Origin: Sphingobium sufflavum
GTDB lineage: Bacteria; Pseudomonadota; Alphaproteobacteria; Sphingomonadales; Sphingomonadaceae
DNA: 64,000 nt
Assembly: GCF_021403115.1 (NCBI RefSeq)
Contig: NZ_JAJSSH010000002.1
Coordinates: forward strand, 186,001 to 250,000
Direction of reading: 5' to 3'
Position numbers and translations under genes: made by a program. Below the pieces are notes generated by a model. That model ran no database searches. It was not told where the DNA came from and saw only the letters and a list, made by a program, of their open reading frames with translations. Positions 45,400 to 55,249 of this stretch are shown here, one piece after another. Within the stretch, counting starts at the first letter, position 1. Each line of letters opens with the position of its first letter.

Positions 45400-46158
45400 A
45401 TGCGTACTGGCGTGATCGCGAAAAAAGTCGGGATGACCCGCCTGTTCCAGGATGATGGCCGCCATGTGCCCGTCACCGTTCTGGCACTCGAAGGCAATCA
45501 GGTTGTCGCGCGTCGCGAACTCGATCGGGACGGCTATGTGGCTGTCCAGCTTGGTGCAGGTGTCGCCAAGGCCAAGAATGTAGCTAAGCCGCAGCGCGGC
45601 CACTTCGCCAAGGCGGAAGTGGAGCTGAAGGCTCAGCTCGTGGAATTCCGTGTCGCCGAGGATGCTCTCCTCGATGTCGGTTCGGAAATCTCCGCAGACC
45701 ATTTCATCGCCGGCCAGTTGGTCGACGTTTCGGGGCATACGCAGGGCAAGGGCTTTGCGGGCGCCATGAAGCGTTGGGGCTTCGGCGGTATGCGCGCCAC
45801 CCACGGCGTGTCCATCAGCCACCGTGCCCATGGTTCGACGGGTAACCGTCAGGATCCAGGTCGCGTCTTCAAAAACAAGAAGATGGCCGGTCACATGGGT
45901 GATCGTGAGCGCACGCAGCAGAACCTTGAGATCGTCCGCACGGACGTCGAGCGGGGCCTGCTGTTCGTCAAGGGCAGCGTTCCCGGTTCCAAGGGAACCT
46001 GGCTGACCGTTCAGGACGCCGTCAAGGTTGCCCGTCCGGCTGACGCGCCCTATCCCGCCAGCCTGAAGCTGGCTGCGAACAACAATGCCGCTGCGGCCGC
46101 CGATACGCCTGCTGAAGAAGCTGCGGCGCCTGAAGCGACCGAAGGCCAGGAGGGCTAA
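45400..46158 (+). CDS. rplC: 50S ribosomal protein L3
   Basis: Early 50S assembly protein of 252 residues. It starts [17 protein letters not shown], with the central [30 protein letters not shown] split pattern and [14 protein letters not shown]. The C-terminus carries an Ala/Glu-rich tail (about 225-252) longer than in E. coli L3 (209 aa), a common feature in this group. The start follows GGGAGAATTGATC. Confidence 0.96.
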   Translation: MRTGVIAKKVGMTRLFQDDGRHVPVTVLALEGNQVVARRELDRDGYVAVQLGAGVAKAKNVAKPQRGHFAKAEVELKAQLVEFRVAEDALLDVGSEISADHFIAGQLVDVSGHTQGKGFAGAMKRWGFGGMRATHGVSISHRAHGSTGNRQDPGRVFKNKKMAGHMGDRERTQQNLEIVRTDVERGLLFVKGSVPGSKGTWLTVQDAVKVARPADAPYPASLKLAANNNAAAAADTPAEEAAAPEATEGQEG

Positions 46159-46785
46159 ATGGTGAAACTGTCCGTTCAGACCCTCGACGCCAAGAGCGTG
46201 GGCGATGTCGAGCTGCCCGAAGCCGTGTTCGGCATCGAGCCGCGCGCTGACATCCTGCACCGCGTTGTCACCTGGCAACTCGAAAAGCGCCGTAACCCGG
46301 CATCCGGCACCCGCGAACGTTCCGACGTCGCGCGCACCGGCAAGAAGTTCGGTCGCCAGAAGGGCGGCGGTACGGCGCGTCACGGCGATCGCCGCGCCCC
46401 GATCTTCATCGGCGGTGGTAAGGCTCATGGTCAGCGCACCCGCGTATTCGGCCATGACCTGAACAAGAAGATCCGCGCCCTCGGTCTCCGCATGGCGCTG
46501 TCCGCGAAGGCGCAGGCCGGCACGATCACCATTCTCGACAATCTTGACGTCAAGGACGGCAAGACCCGCGAGCTGGTGGCGAACCTGGCCAAGCTGAACC
46601 TGAACAAGGCTCTGTTCATCGACGGCGACGCCGTGAACATCAGCTTCGCAAAGGCTTCCGCGAACATCGTCGGTGTCAATGTGCTCCCCGCCGTCGGCGC
46701 CAATGTCTATGATATCCTGCGTGCCGACAGCCTGGTGCTGACGCGCGCCGCGATCGAAAAGCTGGAGGCGCGCTTCAATGGCTAA
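46159..46785 (+). CDS. rplD: 50S ribosomal protein L4
   Basis: A 208-residue 50S protein lining the exit tunnel; in E. coli L4 represses the S10 operon. Typical segments: [50 protein letters not shown] split as the tunnel loop, and [25 protein letters not shown] at the C-terminus. It starts at once after rplC and overlaps rplW by eight bases. Confidence 0.96.
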   Translation: MVKLSVQTLDAKSVGDVELPEAVFGIEPRADILHRVVTWQLEKRRNPASGTRERSDVARTGKKFGRQKGGGTARHGDRRAPIFIGGGKAHGQRTRVFGHDLNKKIRALGLRMALSAKAQAGTITILDNLDVKDGKTRELVANLAKLNLNKALFIDGDAVNISFAKASANIVGVNVLPAVGANVYDILRADSLVLTRAAIEKLEARFNG

Positions 46786-47092
46786 GAACGAGACCAAGGC
46801 CGTGGACAACCGCCACTATGACGTGGTGCTTGCTCCGCACATCACGGAGAAAGCCACGCTTCTCTCCGAGAACAACGCCGTTGTCTTCAAGGTCGCGAAG
46901 GACGCGTCGAAGCCTGAGATCAAGGCTGCCGTGGAGGCGCTGTTCGGCGTCACCGTGCTCGGCGTCAACACGCTGATCGCCAAGGGCAAGACGAAGCGCT
47001 GGAAGGGCAAGCCCTACAAGCGCACCGACGTGAAGAAGGCTGTCGTCCGCCTGGCCGAAGGCCAGTCGATCGACATCACCACCGGTATTTGA
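46778..47092 (+). CDS. rplW: 50S ribosomal protein L23
   Basis: A 104-residue protein at the peptide-exit site that docks trigger factor and SRP. Seen: [18 protein letters not shown] and the [20 protein letters not shown] basic loop. Normal length. It overlaps the end of rplD and lies 12 bases before rplB. Confidence 0.96.
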   Translation: MAKNETKAVDNRHYDVVLAPHITEKATLLSENNAVVFKVAKDASKPEIKAAVEALFGVTVLGVNTLIAKGKTKRWKGKPYKRTDVKKAVVRLAEGQSIDITTGI

Positions 47093-47104
47093 GGCGCGAG
47101 ATAG

Positions 47105-47941
47105 ATGGCACTCAAGCATTATAACCCGACGAGCCCGGCCCAGCGCGGCCTGATCCTCGTCGACAAGTCCAGCCTGCACAAGGGCAAGCCCGTCAAGGCG
47201 CTGACCGAGGGCAAGCACCGGACTGGCGGCCGCAACAACAAGGGTCATGTGACCTCGCGTGGTATCGGTGGCGGTCACAAGCAGCGGTATCGCATCATCG
47301 ACTTCAAGCGTCGCACCTGGGACGTGGAAGCGACGGTCGAGCGTCTGGAATATGACCCCAACCGCACCGCGTTCATCGCGCTCATCAGCTATCCCGACGG
47401 TACGCAGTCGTACATCCTGGCCCCGCAGCGTCTCGCTGTCGGCGACAAGGTGATCGCCGCGAAGAAGACCGACGTGAAGCCGGGCAACGCGATGGAATTG
47501 GGCCAGATGCCGGTCGGCACCATCATCCACAATGTGGAGATGAAGCCGGGCAAGGGCGGCCAGCTCGCCCGTTCGGCGGGCACCTATGCCCAGCTCGTCG
47601 GTCGTGACCGCGGCATGGTCATGGTTCGCCTGAACTCTGGCGAGCAGCGCTACATTCGTTCGGACTGCATGGGTACTGTCGGTGCCGTGTCCAACCCGGA
47701 CAATGCCAACCAGAACCTGGCGAAGGCCGGTCGCAACCGCTGGCTGGGCAAGCGTCCGCTTACCCGCGGCGTTGCAAAGAACCCGGTCGACCATCCGCAC
47801 GGCGGTGGTGAAGGCCGGACCTCCGGTGGTCGTCATCCTGTGACGCCCTGGGGCAAGCCGACCAAGGGCGCGCGCACGCGCTCCAACAAGTCGACCGACA
47901 AGTTCATCATCCGTTCGCGTCACGCGAAGAAGAAGAGGTAA
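47105..47941 (+). CDS. rplB: 50S ribosomal protein L2
   Basis: Universally conserved peptidyl-transferase-centre protein, 278 residues. Diagnostic segments are [46 protein letters not shown] and the C-terminal [30 protein letters not shown] region, split here. Next gene rpsS starts three bases later. Confidence 0.97.
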   Translation: MALKHYNPTSPAQRGLILVDKSSLHKGKPVKALTEGKHRTGGRNNKGHVTSRGIGGGHKQRYRIIDFKRRTWDVEATVERLEYDPNRTAFIALISYPDGTQSYILAPQRLAVGDKVIAAKKTDVKPGNAMELGQMPVGTIIHNVEMKPGKGGQLARSAGTYAQLVGRDRGMVMVRLNSGEQRYIRSDCMGTVGAVSNPDNANQNLAKAGRNRWLGKRPLTRGVAKNPVDHPHGGGEGRTSGGRHPVTPWGKPTKGARTRSNKSTDKFIIRSRHAKKKR

Positions 47942-47944
47942 GCG

Positions 47945-48220
47945 ATGGCTCGCTCCGTATGGAAGGGTCCGTTCGTGGACCTTCATCTGCTCAAGAAGGC
48001 GGAAGCCGCGCAGGACAGCAATGGCCGTGCACCGATCAAGACCTGGTCGCGTCGCTCCACCATTCTGCCCCAGTTCGTTGGCCTCACCTTCTCCGTCTAC
48101 AACGGTCGCAAGCATGTTCCCGTTTCGGTGAATGAGGACATGGTCGGCCACAAGCTGGGTGAATTCGCGCCGACGCGCTACTTCCCCGGCCACGCCGCCG
48201 ACAAGAAGGGCAAGCGCTGA
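47945..48220 (+). CDS. rpsS: 30S ribosomal protein S19
   Basis: A 91-residue 30S head protein. [36 protein letters not shown] and [14 protein letters not shown] are canonical. The stop TGA shares bases with the ATG of rplV (TGATG), implying coupled translation. Confidence 0.97.
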   Translation: MARSVWKGPFVDLHLLKKAEAAQDSNGRAPIKTWSRRSTILPQFVGLTFSVYNGRKHVPVSVNEDMVGHKLGEFAPTRYFPGHAADKKGKR

Positions 48221-48606
48221 TGGGCAAGGAAAAATCTCCCCGCCGCGTCGAGGCCAATGAGGCTCTCGCTGTTGGTACGCAGATCCGCGGTTCGGCTCAG
48301 AAGCTGAACCTGGTCGCTGCCCTGATCCGCGGCCGTACGGTCGAGGACGCGCTGAACGTGCTGACCTTCTCCAAGAAGGCCATGGCGGTCGACGTTCGCA
48401 AGGTGCTCGCTTCCGCGATCGCCAACGCGGAGAACAACCACAATCTCGACGTCGACTCGCTGGTCGTCGCGGAAGCATCGGTTGGCAAGAGCTTCACCAT
48501 GAAGCGATTCCACACCCGTGGCCGTGGCAAGTCGACCCGGATCCTGAAGCCCTTCAGCCGCGTGCGCATCGTCGTTCGTGAAGCTGCTGAAGAAGCGGAG
48601 GCGTAA
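48220..48606 (+). CDS. rplV: 50S ribosomal protein L22
   Basis: A 128-residue protein whose beta-hairpin reaches the exit tunnel. The helix [21 protein letters not shown] and the C-terminal [21 protein letters not shown] hairpin are typical. It overlaps rpsS by one base; rpsC follows after four bases. Confidence 0.96.
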   Translation: MGKEKSPRRVEANEALAVGTQIRGSAQKLNLVAALIRGRTVEDALNVLTFSKKAMAVDVRKVLASAIANAENNHNLDVDSLVVAEASVGKSFTMKRFHTRGRGKSTRILKPFSRVRIVVREAAEEAEA

Positions 48607-48610
48607 GAAC

Positions 48611-49327
48611 ATGGGTCACAAGAGCAATCCGATCGGTCTGCGTCTTCAGATCAACCGCACCTGGGACAGCCGCTGGTATGCGGAAGGCCAGGACTATGGT
48701 CGTCTCCTTCTTGAGGATCTGAAGATCCGCAAGTTCGTGATGAAGAGCCTGCCGCAGGCCGCGATCTCCAAGGTCGTGATCGAGCGTCCGGCCAAGCTGT
48801 GCCGCGTCAGCATCTATGCTGCCCGTCCCGGCGTCATCATCGGCAAGAAGGGCGCTGACATCGAGAAGCTTCGCCGGAAGCTGGGCGAGATGACCGCGAG
48901 CGACGTGTCGCTGAACATCGTCGAGATCCGCAAGCCGGAGATCGACTCCAAGCTCGTCGCGCAGGGTGTTGCCGACCAGCTTGAGCGTCGCATCGCCTTC
49001 CGTCGCGCCATGAAGCGTGCGGTTCAGTCCGCCCTGCGTCTCGGCGCAGAGGGCATCAAGATCACCTGTGGTGGCCGTTTGGGCGGCGCGGAAATCGCGC
49101 GGACCGAATGGTATCGCGAGGGTCGCGTTCCGCTGCACACGCTGCGCGCCAACGTGGATTATGCCGAGGCCGAAGCCCACACCGCCTATGGCGTGTGCGG
49201 CATCAAGGTCTGGATCTTCAAGGGTGAGATCCTCGGCCATGATCCGTTGGCACAGGACCGGTTGATGCTGGAGGCACAGACCTCCGGCGTTCGTCCGGCG
49301 CCTGGCGACCGCCGTCCGCAGCGTTGA
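48611..49327 (+). CDS. rpsC: 30S ribosomal protein S3
   Basis: A 238-residue protein of the mRNA entry channel. [20 protein letters not shown] opens it, the KH domain GXXG loop reads [12 protein letters not shown], and the C-terminal domain has [31 protein letters not shown] split pattern. The ATG was chosen over an in-frame ATG inside rplV. Confidence 0.97.
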   Translation: MGHKSNPIGLRLQINRTWDSRWYAEGQDYGRLLLEDLKIRKFVMKSLPQAAISKVVIERPAKLCRVSIYAARPGVIIGKKGADIEKLRRKLGEMTASDVSLNIVEIRKPEIDSKLVAQGVADQLERRIAFRRAMKRAVQSALRLGAEGIKITCGGRLGGAEIARTEWYREGRVPLHTLRANVDYAEAEAHTAYGVCGIKVWIFKGEILGHDPLAQDRLMLEAQTSGVRPAPGDRRPQR

Positions 49328-49354
49328 ACGAATTGAAAAGGTAGGCAAAGCGTC

Positions 49355-49786
49355 ATGCTGCAACCGAAGAAGATGAAGTTCCGCAAGACCTTCAAGGGCC
49401 GTATCCACGGCTTGGCGAAGGGCGGCACGGACCTCAATTTTGGTTCTTATGGTCTCAAGGCCATGGAACCGGATCGTCTCACCGCGCGTCAGATCGAGGC
49501 GGCTCGCCGCGCGATCACGCGCCATATCCGCCGTCAGGGCCGTTTGTGGATCCGCGTGTTCCCCGACGTGCCTGTGTCGAAGAAGCCGGCCGAAGTCCGT
49601 CAGGGCAAGGGCAAGGGTTCGATCGAATATTGGGCAGCCCGCGTTAAGCCGGGTCGCATTCTGTTCGAACTCGACGGTGTTCCCGGACCCCTCGCAGCAG
49701 AGGCCTTCTCGCGCGCCGCGATGAAGCTGCCGATCAAGACGAAGGTCGTCGCCCGCCTCGGCGACACCTCGCATCTGGGAGCGTAA
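49355..49786 (+). CDS. rplP: 50S ribosomal protein L16
   Basis: A 143-residue protein near the peptidyl-transferase centre and A-site t[43 protein letters not shown] and [21 protein letters not shown] are diagnostic. rpmC starts three bases after its stop. Confidence 0.97.
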   Translation: MLQPKKMKFRKTFKGRIHGLAKGGTDLNFGSYGLKAMEPDRLTARQIEAARRAITRHIRRQGRLWIRVFPDVPVSKKPAEVRQGKGKGSIEYWAARVKPGRILFELDGVPGPLAAEAFSRAAMKLPIKTKVVARLGDTSHLGA

Positions 49787-49789
49787 GCC

Positions 49790-49990
49790 ATGAGCAACGC
49801 AGCCGATTTCCGCGCCAAGAGCGACGACGAACTTTCGAACCAGCTCGGCGAGCTGAAGCGCGAGCAGTTCAACCTTCGCTTCCAGGCGGCAACGAACCAG
49901 CTCGAAAAGGCCAGCCGCGTGCGCGAAGTGCGTCGTGACATCGCCCGTATCAAGACGTTGCAGGGCGAACGCGCCCTCGCAGCGAAGTAA
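49790..49990 (+). CDS. rpmC: 50S ribosomal protein L29
   Basis: A 66-residue helical protein at the exit-tunnel rim, contacting trigger factor and SRP. The two helices are [23 protein letters not shown] and the [22 protein letters not shown] segment. Normal length. A TAAGGAGGA just after its stop serves rpsQ. Confidence 0.96.
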   Translation: MSNAADFRAKSDDELSNQLGELKREQFNLRFQAATNQLEKASRVREVRRDIARIKTLQGERALAAK

Positions 49991-50000
49991 GGAGGACACG

Positions 50001-50264
50001 ATGCCCAAGCGCGTGCTGACGGGAACCGTGGTTTCCGACAAGGGTGATAAGACGGTGGTCGTCAAGGTGGAGCGTAAGGTCAAGCACCCGCTCTACGGCA
50101 AGATCATTCGCCGTTCGAAGAAGTATCACGCCCATGACGAGGCGAACGCCTATCATGAGGGTGAGACGGTCCGCATCGAGGAGACTGCGCCGATTTCCAA
50201 GCTCAAGACCTGGAAGGTCATCGAGCGGGTGGATACGCACAAGTCGCCAGAGGTCGCGGCCTGA
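50001..50264 (+). CDS. rpsQ: 30S ribosomal protein S17
   Basis: An 87-residue primary 16S rRNA binder. [18 protein letters not shown] and [20 protein letters not shown] are typical; the C-terminal tail is slightly long. A very strong AGGAGG precedes the start. It ends the S10 cluster; the next gene is 165 bases away. Confidence 0.96.
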   Translation: MPKRVLTGTVVSDKGDKTVVVKVERKVKHPLYGKIIRRSKKYHAHDEANAYHEGETVRIEETAPISKLKTWKVIERVDTHKSPEVAA

Positions 50265-50429
50265 GCCAGTCAGTGGCCTGAAAGTTCGAAGGCATGAATG
50301 CGGGGCTGGCCTTTTCCGTCAGGAGAGGTTACAGGCCCGCTCTTCGTGCATCGAATCTTCCGGGTTGAGGCATGAATTCGGAACCGCCGGGTATCGTCCC
50401 GGTAGGCCAAATGAGAAGGAACCGGATCA
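50265..50429 (+). promoter_or_regulatory. Spacer at the S10/spc boundary with hairpin and direct repeat
   Basis: 165 bases between rpsQ and rplN. CCGGG-TATCGT-CCCGG (50387-50402) forms a compact hairpin 27 bases before the rplN start. GGCATGAATGCGG (50291-50303) and GGCATGAATTCGG (50369-50381) are near-identical direct repeats. It could hold a spc promoter or an r-protein binding site; the assignment is inference. Confidence 0.45.
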
Positions 50430-50798
50430 ATGATCCAGATGCAATCCAATCTCGACGTCGCTGACAACAGCGGCGCCAAGCGCGTCCAGTGCATCAAGGT
50501 GCTGGGCGGATCGAAGCGTCGCTTCGCGGGCGTGGGCGACATCATCGTCGTGTCCGTCAAGGATGCGGCCCCTCGTGGCAAGGTCAAGAAGGGCGACGTT
50601 CATCGCGCCGTGATCGTGCGCACCGCCAAGGACGTTCGTCGTCCCGACGGCAGCGTGATCCGCTTCGACGGCAATGCGGCCGTGCTGGTCAACAAGAATG
50701 CGGAGCCGATCGGCACGCGCATCTTTGGCCCCGTGGTTCGTGAGCTGCGCGCGAAGAACTTCATGAAGATCATTTCGCTCGCTCCCGAGGTGCTGTAA
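50430..50798 (+). CDS. rplN: 50S ribosomal protein L14
   Basis: A 122-residue protein at the subunit interface. [35 protein letters not shown] opening and [28 protein letters not shown] ending identify L14. It opens the spc cluster. Its stop shares bases with the rplX start (TAATG). Confidence 0.97.
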   Translation: MIQMQSNLDVADNSGAKRVQCIKVLGGSKRRFAGVGDIIVVSVKDAAPRGKVKKGDVHRAVIVRTAKDVRRPDGSVIRFDGNAAVLVNKNAEPIGTRIFGPVVRELRAKNFMKIISLAPEVL

Positions 50799-51109
50799 TG
50801 AGCGCTGCAAAGATCAAGAAGGGCGACACTGTCGTCGTGCTCGCGGGCAAGGACAAGGGCCGTACCGGCACCATCCTCCAGGTTCTTCCCAAGGAAGACC
50901 GTGTCGTGGTTGAGGGCGTTAACGTCCACGCCCGTCACCGCAAGGCCGACCAGGCGAACCCGCAGGGCGGTATCGAGCGCAAGCCGGCACCGCTGCACGT
51001 TTCCAACGTCGCCATCGCCGGCGCGGACGGCAAGGCCACCCGCGTTCGTTTCGAGGAGCGCGACGGCAAGAAGGTCCGCGTGGCCGTCAAGTCCGGGGAG
51101 GTCATCTGA
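50798..51109 (+). CDS. rplX: 50S ribosomal protein L24
   Basis: A 103-residue assembly initiator with a KOW motif: [20 protein letters not shown] near the N-terminus, then [20 protein letters not shown]. Start and stop both overlap the neighbours by one base, so rplN-rplX-rplE are translationally coupled. Confidence 0.97.
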   Translation: MSAAKIKKGDTVVVLAGKDKGRTGTILQVLPKEDRVVVEGVNVHARHRKADQANPQGGIERKPAPLHVSNVAIAGADGKATRVRFEERDGKKVRVAVKSGEVI

Positions 51110-51684
51110 TGGCGGACAAGTATATCCCGCGTTCCAAGTCGCTTTATAACGACACGATCATCGCGGCGTTGACCGAGAAGTTCGGCTACAAGAATGTGAT
51201 GCAGATTCCCCGGATCGAAAAGATCACGCTCAACATGGGCGTGGGCGAAGCGACCCAGGACAAGAAGAAGGTCACGCAGGCCGCCGAGGAAATGGAGCTG
51301 ATCGCCGGCCAGAAGCCGGTCATCACCAAGGCGAAGAAGTCGATCGCACAGTTCAAGCTGCGCGAAGGCATGCCCATCGGTGCGAAGGTCACCCTTCGTC
51401 GCGAGCGCATGTATGAGTTCCTCGACCGTCTGGTGACGATCGCCATGCCCCGCATCCGCGATTTCCGTGGCCTGAATGCAAATTCCTTCGACGGCCGTGG
51501 CAACTATGCCTTCGGTATCAAGGAACAGATCATCTTCCCGGAGATCAACTATGACCGCATCGACAAGGTGCGCGGCATGGACATCATCGTGACGACGACG
51601 GCCCAGACCGACGATGAAGCGCGCGAACTGCTGCGCCTCTTCGGTTTCCCGTTCCCCGTCGAAGAGGAGAAGCAGGCCGCCTGA
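51109..51684 (+). CDS. rplE: 50S ribosomal protein L5
   Basis: 5S rRNA-binding protein of 191 residues. Key segments are [43 protein letters not shown] and [20 protein letters not shown]. Length is slightly above E. coli L5 because of a C-terminal EEEKQAA tail. rpsN follows 52 bases later. Confidence 0.97.
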   Translation: MADKYIPRSKSLYNDTIIAALTEKFGYKNVMQIPRIEKITLNMGVGEATQDKKKVTQAAEEMELIAGQKPVITKAKKSIAQFKLREGMPIGAKVTLRRERMYEFLDRLVTIAMPRIRDFRGLNANSFDGRGNYAFGIKEQIIFPEINYDRIDKVRGMDIIVTTTAQTDDEARELLRLFGFPFPVEEEKQAA

Positions 51685-51736
51685 AAAGGCGGCCCGGCTT
51701 CTCCTTCCACTACTTAAGAGGAAGAGAACTTAAGTC

Positions 51737-52042
51737 ATGGCGAAACTGAGTTCCATCAACAAGAATGAGCGTCGCAAGCTGCTGGTCAAGAAATATGCCG
51801 GCAAATATGCGAAGCTGAAGGCGATTGCGGCTGACACGTCGCTCGACGATGGCGAGCGTCTGATTGCTCGTCTCAAGCTGGCGGAAATCCCGCGCAACGG
51901 CAACCCCACCCGCATCCGTAACCGGTGCGAGCTGACCGGCCGTCCCCGCGCTTATTACCGCAAGTTCCGGCTTTGCCGTATCCAGCTGCGTGATCTGGCC
52001 AACAAGGGCCTGATCCCCGGCGTTACGAAGTCGAGCTGGTAA
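51737..52042 (+). CDS. rpsN: 30S ribosomal protein S14
   Basis: A 101-residue 30S head protein of the zinc-free (C-minus) long form: it has a single [21 protein letters not shown] segment instead of the two CxxC pairs. [21 protein letters not shown] opens it. Normal for alphaproteobacteria. Confidence 0.97.
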   Translation: MAKLSSINKNERRKLLVKKYAGKYAKLKAIAADTSLDDGERLIARLKLAEIPRNGNPTRIRNRCELTGRPRAYYRKFRLCRIQLRDLANKGLIPGVTKSSW

Positions 52043-52054
52043 GGAACCCAAGAT

Positions 52055-52450
52055 ATGGCATTGACCGATCCCCTGGGTGACATGCTCACCCGCATCCGTA
52101 ATGGCCAGCAGGCGAAGAAGGACAGCGTCCTTTCGCCCGCTTCCAAGCTGCGTGCACGCGTTCTCGACGTGCTCCAGCGCGAAGGCTATATCCGTGGCTA
52201 TACCGAGGAGGCGCTGGGCGCCCACCCCGGCCTGCGCATCGAGCTGAAGTATTTCGAGGGCCAGCCCGCCATCAAGCATGTGGCGCGCGTCTCGAAGCCC
52301 GGCCGCCGCGTCTATTCTGGTTCGAAGGATCTGCCGGTCGTTCGCAACGGTCTGGGCATCACCATTGTCTCGACGCCTCGCGGTGTTCTGTCCGACGCGG
52401 AAGCGCGCGAGCAGAATGTCGGCGGCGAAGTGCTGGCGGAGGTATTCTGA
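52055..52450 (+). CDS. rpsH: 30S ribosomal protein S8
   Basis: A 131-residue primary 16S rRNA binder that represses the spc operon in E. coli. Seen: [21 protein letters not shown] and the C-terminal [21 protein letters not shown]. Its stop overlaps the rplF start (TGATG). Confidence 0.97.
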   Translation: MALTDPLGDMLTRIRNGQQAKKDSVLSPASKLRARVLDVLQREGYIRGYTEEALGAHPGLRIELKYFEGQPAIKHVARVSKPGRRVYSGSKDLPVVRNGLGITIVSTPRGVLSDAEAREQNVGGEVLAEVF

Positions 52451-52983
52451 TGAGCCGCATCGGTAAAAAGCCGGTCGCGATCCCCGCTGGGGTGACGGCG
52501 ACCATCGAGGGCGGCCAGCTCTCGGTCAAGGGCCCGAAGGGCGCCCTGACCCTGGCGCTGCGCGACGAGATCAGCTACGCGGTGGAGGAGGGCAGCATCT
52601 CGGTGCAGCCCGCCAACGCCACCAAGCAGGCTCGCGCTTTCTGGGGTATGCAGCGTACGCTGGTCCAGAACCTCATAACCGGCGTGACCGAGGGCTTCTC
52701 CAAGAAGCTGCTCATCACCGGCGTCGGTTATCGCGCTAACTCCCAGGGCAAGACGCTCAAGCTTCAGCTTGGCTACAGCCATGACGTCGACTTTGATGTG
52801 CCGGAAGGCATCGAGATCAAGACCCCGGATAACACCACGGTCGAGATCAGCGGTATCGACAAGCAGAAGGTCGGCCAGGTAGCCGCCGAGATCCGTCGCT
52901 GGAGGAAGCCGGAACCCTATAAGGGCAAGGGCATCAAGTACGACGGCGAATTCATCTTCCGCAAGGAAGGGAAGAAGAAGTAA
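52450..52983 (+). CDS. rplF: 50S ribosomal protein L6
   Basis: A 177-residue protein of the factor-binding region. [21 protein letters not shown] opens it; the C-terminal repeat has the L6 signature [23 protein letters not shown]. Two copies of the L6 fold span about residues 10-85 and 95-165. rplR follows directly. Confidence 0.97.
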   Translation: MSRIGKKPVAIPAGVTATIEGGQLSVKGPKGALTLALRDEISYAVEEGSISVQPANATKQARAFWGMQRTLVQNLITGVTEGFSKKLLITGVGYRANSQGKTLKLQLGYSHDVDFDVPEGIEIKTPDNTTVEISGIDKQKVGQVAAEIRRWRKPEPYKGKGIKYDGEFIFRKEGKKK

Positions 52984-52984
52984 G

Positions 52985-53338
52985 ATGGCAAAGCTTTCTA
53001 CCTTTGAGCGGCGTCGTCGCCGCGTTCGCACCGCCCTCAAGGCACGTGCAGGCGGCAAGCCCCGTCTGTCCGTCCACCGTTCGGGCCGTCACATCTATGC
53101 TCAGGTCATCGACGATGCGGCTGGCCGCACCGTTGCTGCCGCCTCGACGCTCGACAAGGACGTGCGCGGTACGACTGGCGCGACGGCTGCTGCCGCCGCC
53201 GAAGTCGGCAAGCGCGTTGCCGAAGCGGCGACCAAGGCCGGTATCAAGGCTGTCGTGTTCGATCGCGGCGGTTTCCTTTTCCATGGCCGCGTCAAGGCGC
53301 TGGCCGATGCCGCCCGTGAGGGCGGACTGGAGTTCTGA
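52985..53338 (+). CDS. rplR: 50S ribosomal protein L18
   Basis: A 117-residue 5S rRNA binder. The conserved [21 protein letters not shown] and the C-terminal [26 protein letters not shown] identify it. rpsE starts two bases after its stop. Confidence 0.97.
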   Translation: MAKLSTFERRRRRVRTALKARAGGKPRLSVHRSGRHIYAQVIDDAAGRTVAAASTLDKDVRGTTGATAAAAAEVGKRVAEAATKAGIKAVVFDRGGFLFHGRVKALADAAREGGLEF

Positions 53339-53340
53339 GC

Positions 53341-54066
53341 ATGGCTGACGAAAACACCATCGAGGGCGCAGGCCCGGCCGTAGAGGCAGATGCAGCCGCC
53401 GCTCCCGCAGCGACGGAAGGTCGTGGTCCGCGTGGCGGCCGTGGCGGCCGTGGCGGCAACGACCGCGGCGGGAACAACCGTGGCGGCCGTCGTGACGATC
53501 GTCGCGGCAATCGCAACGAGGACGATGGCGGCGAGGAGTTCATCGAGAAGCTCGTCCACATCAACCGCGTGTCGAAGACGGTCAAGGGCGGTAAGCGTTT
53601 CGGCTTTGCTGCGCTCGTCGTTGTCGGCGACGGCAAGGGCCGTGCAGGCTTCGGCCATGGCAAGGCGCGCGAAGTGCCCGAGGCGATCAGCAAGGCGACC
53701 GCCGCTGCCAAGAAGGCAATGGTTCGCGTTCCGCTGAAGGAAGGCCGCACGCTGCACCATGATGGCCTCGGCCATTTCGGCGCCGGCAAGGTGACGGTGC
53801 GTTCGGCTCCCGCCGGTACGGGCATCATCGCAGGCGGCCCGATGCGCGCTGTCTTCGAGAGCCTGGGCGTGGCCGACGTCGTGACCAAGTCCAACGGCAC
53901 GTCGAACCCCTACAACATGATCCGGGCGACCTTCGCGGCGCTGGGTGAGCAGACCAGCCCCAAGGCCGTCGCACAGCGTCGCGGCAAGAAGGTTGCGGAC
54001 CTGCTGCGTCGTGGTGGTGCCTCTGCCGAGGTCGCACAGGCCGACGCCGAAGCGATTGCGGAGTAA
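53341..54066 (+). CDS. rpsE: 30S ribosomal protein S5 with Arg/Gly-rich N-terminal extension
   Basis: Decoding-fidelity protein, 241 residues against about 166 in E. coli. Residues about 60-235 are canonical S5: [20 protein letters not shown], then [20 protein letters not shown] and the spectinomycin-loop region, ending with a helical tail. The first 60 residues are extra: an acidic Ala-rich start, then an RGG-like block with repeated GGRGG and RGGN near residues 27-55. Such low-complexity blocks can bind RNA. Extended S5 is known in this group; this one is unusually RGG-rich. Confidence 0.96.
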   Translation: MADENTIEGAGPAVEADAAAAPAATEGRGPRGGRGGRGGNDRGGNNRGGRRDDRRGNRNEDDGGEEFIEKLVHINRVSKTVKGGKRFGFAALVVVGDGKGRAGFGHGKAREVPEAISKATAAAKKAMVRVPLKEGRTLHHDGLGHFGAGKVTVRSAPAGTGIIAGGPMRAVFESLGVADVVTKSNGTSNPYNMIRATFAALGEQTSPKAVAQRRGKKVADLLRRGGASAEVAQADAEAIAE

Positions 54067-54071
54067 CAGAC

Positions 54072-54251
54072 ATGGCGAAGATCAAGATCAAGCAGATCGG
54101 TTCGCCGATCCGTCGCCCTGAGAGCCAGAAGAAGATTCTGATCGGCCTCGGTCTGGGCAAGATGAACCGGGTGGTCGAGCTGGAAGACACGGCGGAAGTC
54201 CGCGGTGCCATCCGCAAGCTGCCCCACATGGTTCAGGTGGTCGAGGGCTGA
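54072..54251 (+). CDS. rpmD: 50S ribosomal protein L30
   Basis: A 59-residue 50S protein: [35 protein letters not shown] and the [13 protein letters not shown] ending are typical L30. Position between rpsE and rplO matches the spc order. A true T-tailed terminator follows, which is unusual at this point of the operon. Confidence 0.96.
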   Translation: MAKIKIKQIGSPIRRPESQKKILIGLGLGKMNRVVELEDTAEVRGAIRKLPHMVQVVEG

Positions 54252-54278
54252 ACGCCCTGACAGCGTGAAATCGAGCGG

Positions 54279-54307
54279 AAGAGGGGGAAACCCCTCTTTC
54301 GTTTTTT
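54279..54307 (+). terminator. Intrinsic terminator between rpmD and rplO
   Basis: AAGAGGGG-GAAA-CCCCTCTT is a perfect 8-bp stem with a GNRA-type tetraloop, followed by TCGTTTTTT. It lies 27 bases after the rpmD stop, inside the conserved spc gene order, so rplO-secY-adk may need their own promoter or depend on read-through. Confidence 0.85.
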
Positions 54308-54338
54308 GAGGAAGGGCGCTATGGGCGCGCTTCCGAAA

Positions 54339-54422
54339 CCCCGGCGCAGGCTGGGGTCTTCCTCCGCCGATGCGGCCTTCAAGGATGCATCCGGCTTCAC
54401 AAGGCCCCAGCCTTCGCTGGGG
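54339..54422. repeat. REP-like composite palindrome in the rpmD-rplO spacer
   Basis: Two 22-base arms, CCCCGGCGCAGGCTGGGGTC (54339-54358 onward) and AAGGCCCCAGCCTTCGCTGG (54401-54420 onward), are imperfect inverted repeats about 40 bases apart. Each arm is itself a hairpin; the second, CCCCAGC-CTTC-GCTGGGG, is perfect. The CTTC loop resembles the hairpin near dnaA. This fits a REP/BIME-like mobile palindrome inserted inside a ribosomal protein operon. Confidence 0.7.
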
Positions 54423-54484
54423 CTGCGACGGAAATGCTGCGGCGTTGCCGTTTTGCGCGACAAAAGCGAAAGCGAGTGCACGAC

Positions 54485-55024
54485 ATGACTTTCAATCTGA
54501 ACGAACTCCGGGACAATGATGGCGCTCGCAAGGGCCGTATGCGCGTCGGACGCGGTATCGGTTCGGGCAAGGGCAAGACCGCGGGTCGCGGCCAGAAGGG
54601 CGCCAAGGCGCGTTCGGGCGTTGCGATCAACGGCTTCGAGGGTGGCCAGATGCCGCTCCACATGCGCATCCCGAAGCGCGGCTTCAACAACATCTTCGCC
54701 AAGGACTATGCAGAGGTGAACCTCGGCCTGGTGCAGAAGGCGATCGACGCGGGCAAGATCGAGGCTGGCGCTTCGCTCGACCAGGCCGCTCTGCGCGCTG
54801 CCGGTCTCTCGCGCGGCGGCAAGGACGGCATCCGTCTGCTCGCCAAGGGCGAACTGACCACGAAGGTCAGCTTCACCGTTGCCGGTGCGTCGAAGGGCGC
54901 CATCGCGGCGGTCGAGAAGGCTGGTGGTTCCGTCACCGTGATCGAGACCGTCTCGGCCGCCGAGAAGGCAAAGGCCAAGAAGGGCACCGCCCTGGCCGCT
55001 GCAAAGGCTGCCCGGAAGGCCTGA
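54485..55024 (+). CDS. rplO: 50S ribosomal protein L15
   Basis: A 179-residue 23S rRNA binder, longer than E. coli L15 (144) by a Lys/Ala-rich C-terminal tail (about 150-179). Canonical core: [41 protein letters not shown] and [20 protein letters not shown]. It follows a 233-base spacer with terminator and REP-like element. Confidence 0.96.
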   Translation: MTFNLNELRDNDGARKGRMRVGRGIGSGKGKTAGRGQKGAKARSGVAINGFEGGQMPLHMRIPKRGFNNIFAKDYAEVNLGLVQKAIDAGKIEAGASLDQAALRAAGLSRGGKDGIRLLAKGELTTKVSFTVAGASKGAIAAVEKAGGSVTVIETVSAAEKAKAKKGTALAAAKAARKA

Positions 55025-55048
55025 TCGGTCGTCCAGACTTGCAACACT

Positions 55049-55111
55049 GACCCCGCTGTCCGATATGGGCCGGCGGGGTCCTGTGTTTCTGGCGGCCAGA
55101 CGGCGCCAGAA
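55049..55111 (+). terminator. Two hairpins in the rplO-secY spacer
   Basis: GACCCCGC (55049-55056) pairs with GCGGGGTC (55073-55080), a perfect 8-bp stem 24 bases after rplO; TTCTGGC (55087-55093) pairs with GCCAGAA (55105-55111). No T-run follows either. The 225-base spacer holds no supportable gene and could include a secY leader or promoter. Confidence 0.5.
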
Positions 55112-55249
55112 GGCGAGGGGCGGTTCTCCTGATGTCCGTGGAGCGGTTTTGACCGGCCCATGCGCGTAGGCAGTGACACGCCCCGGCTGGCCCGCTAAAG
55201 GGCGACGGCGTCGTGCGGAATGGCACGCTTGAATTTTGAAGGTAGCGTA

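Noticed and set aside
46775..50083. Two minus-strand frames of over 500 residues opposite the S10 cluster
   Set aside because: They run against a continuous set of canonical ribosomal protein genes and show only reversed codon bias.
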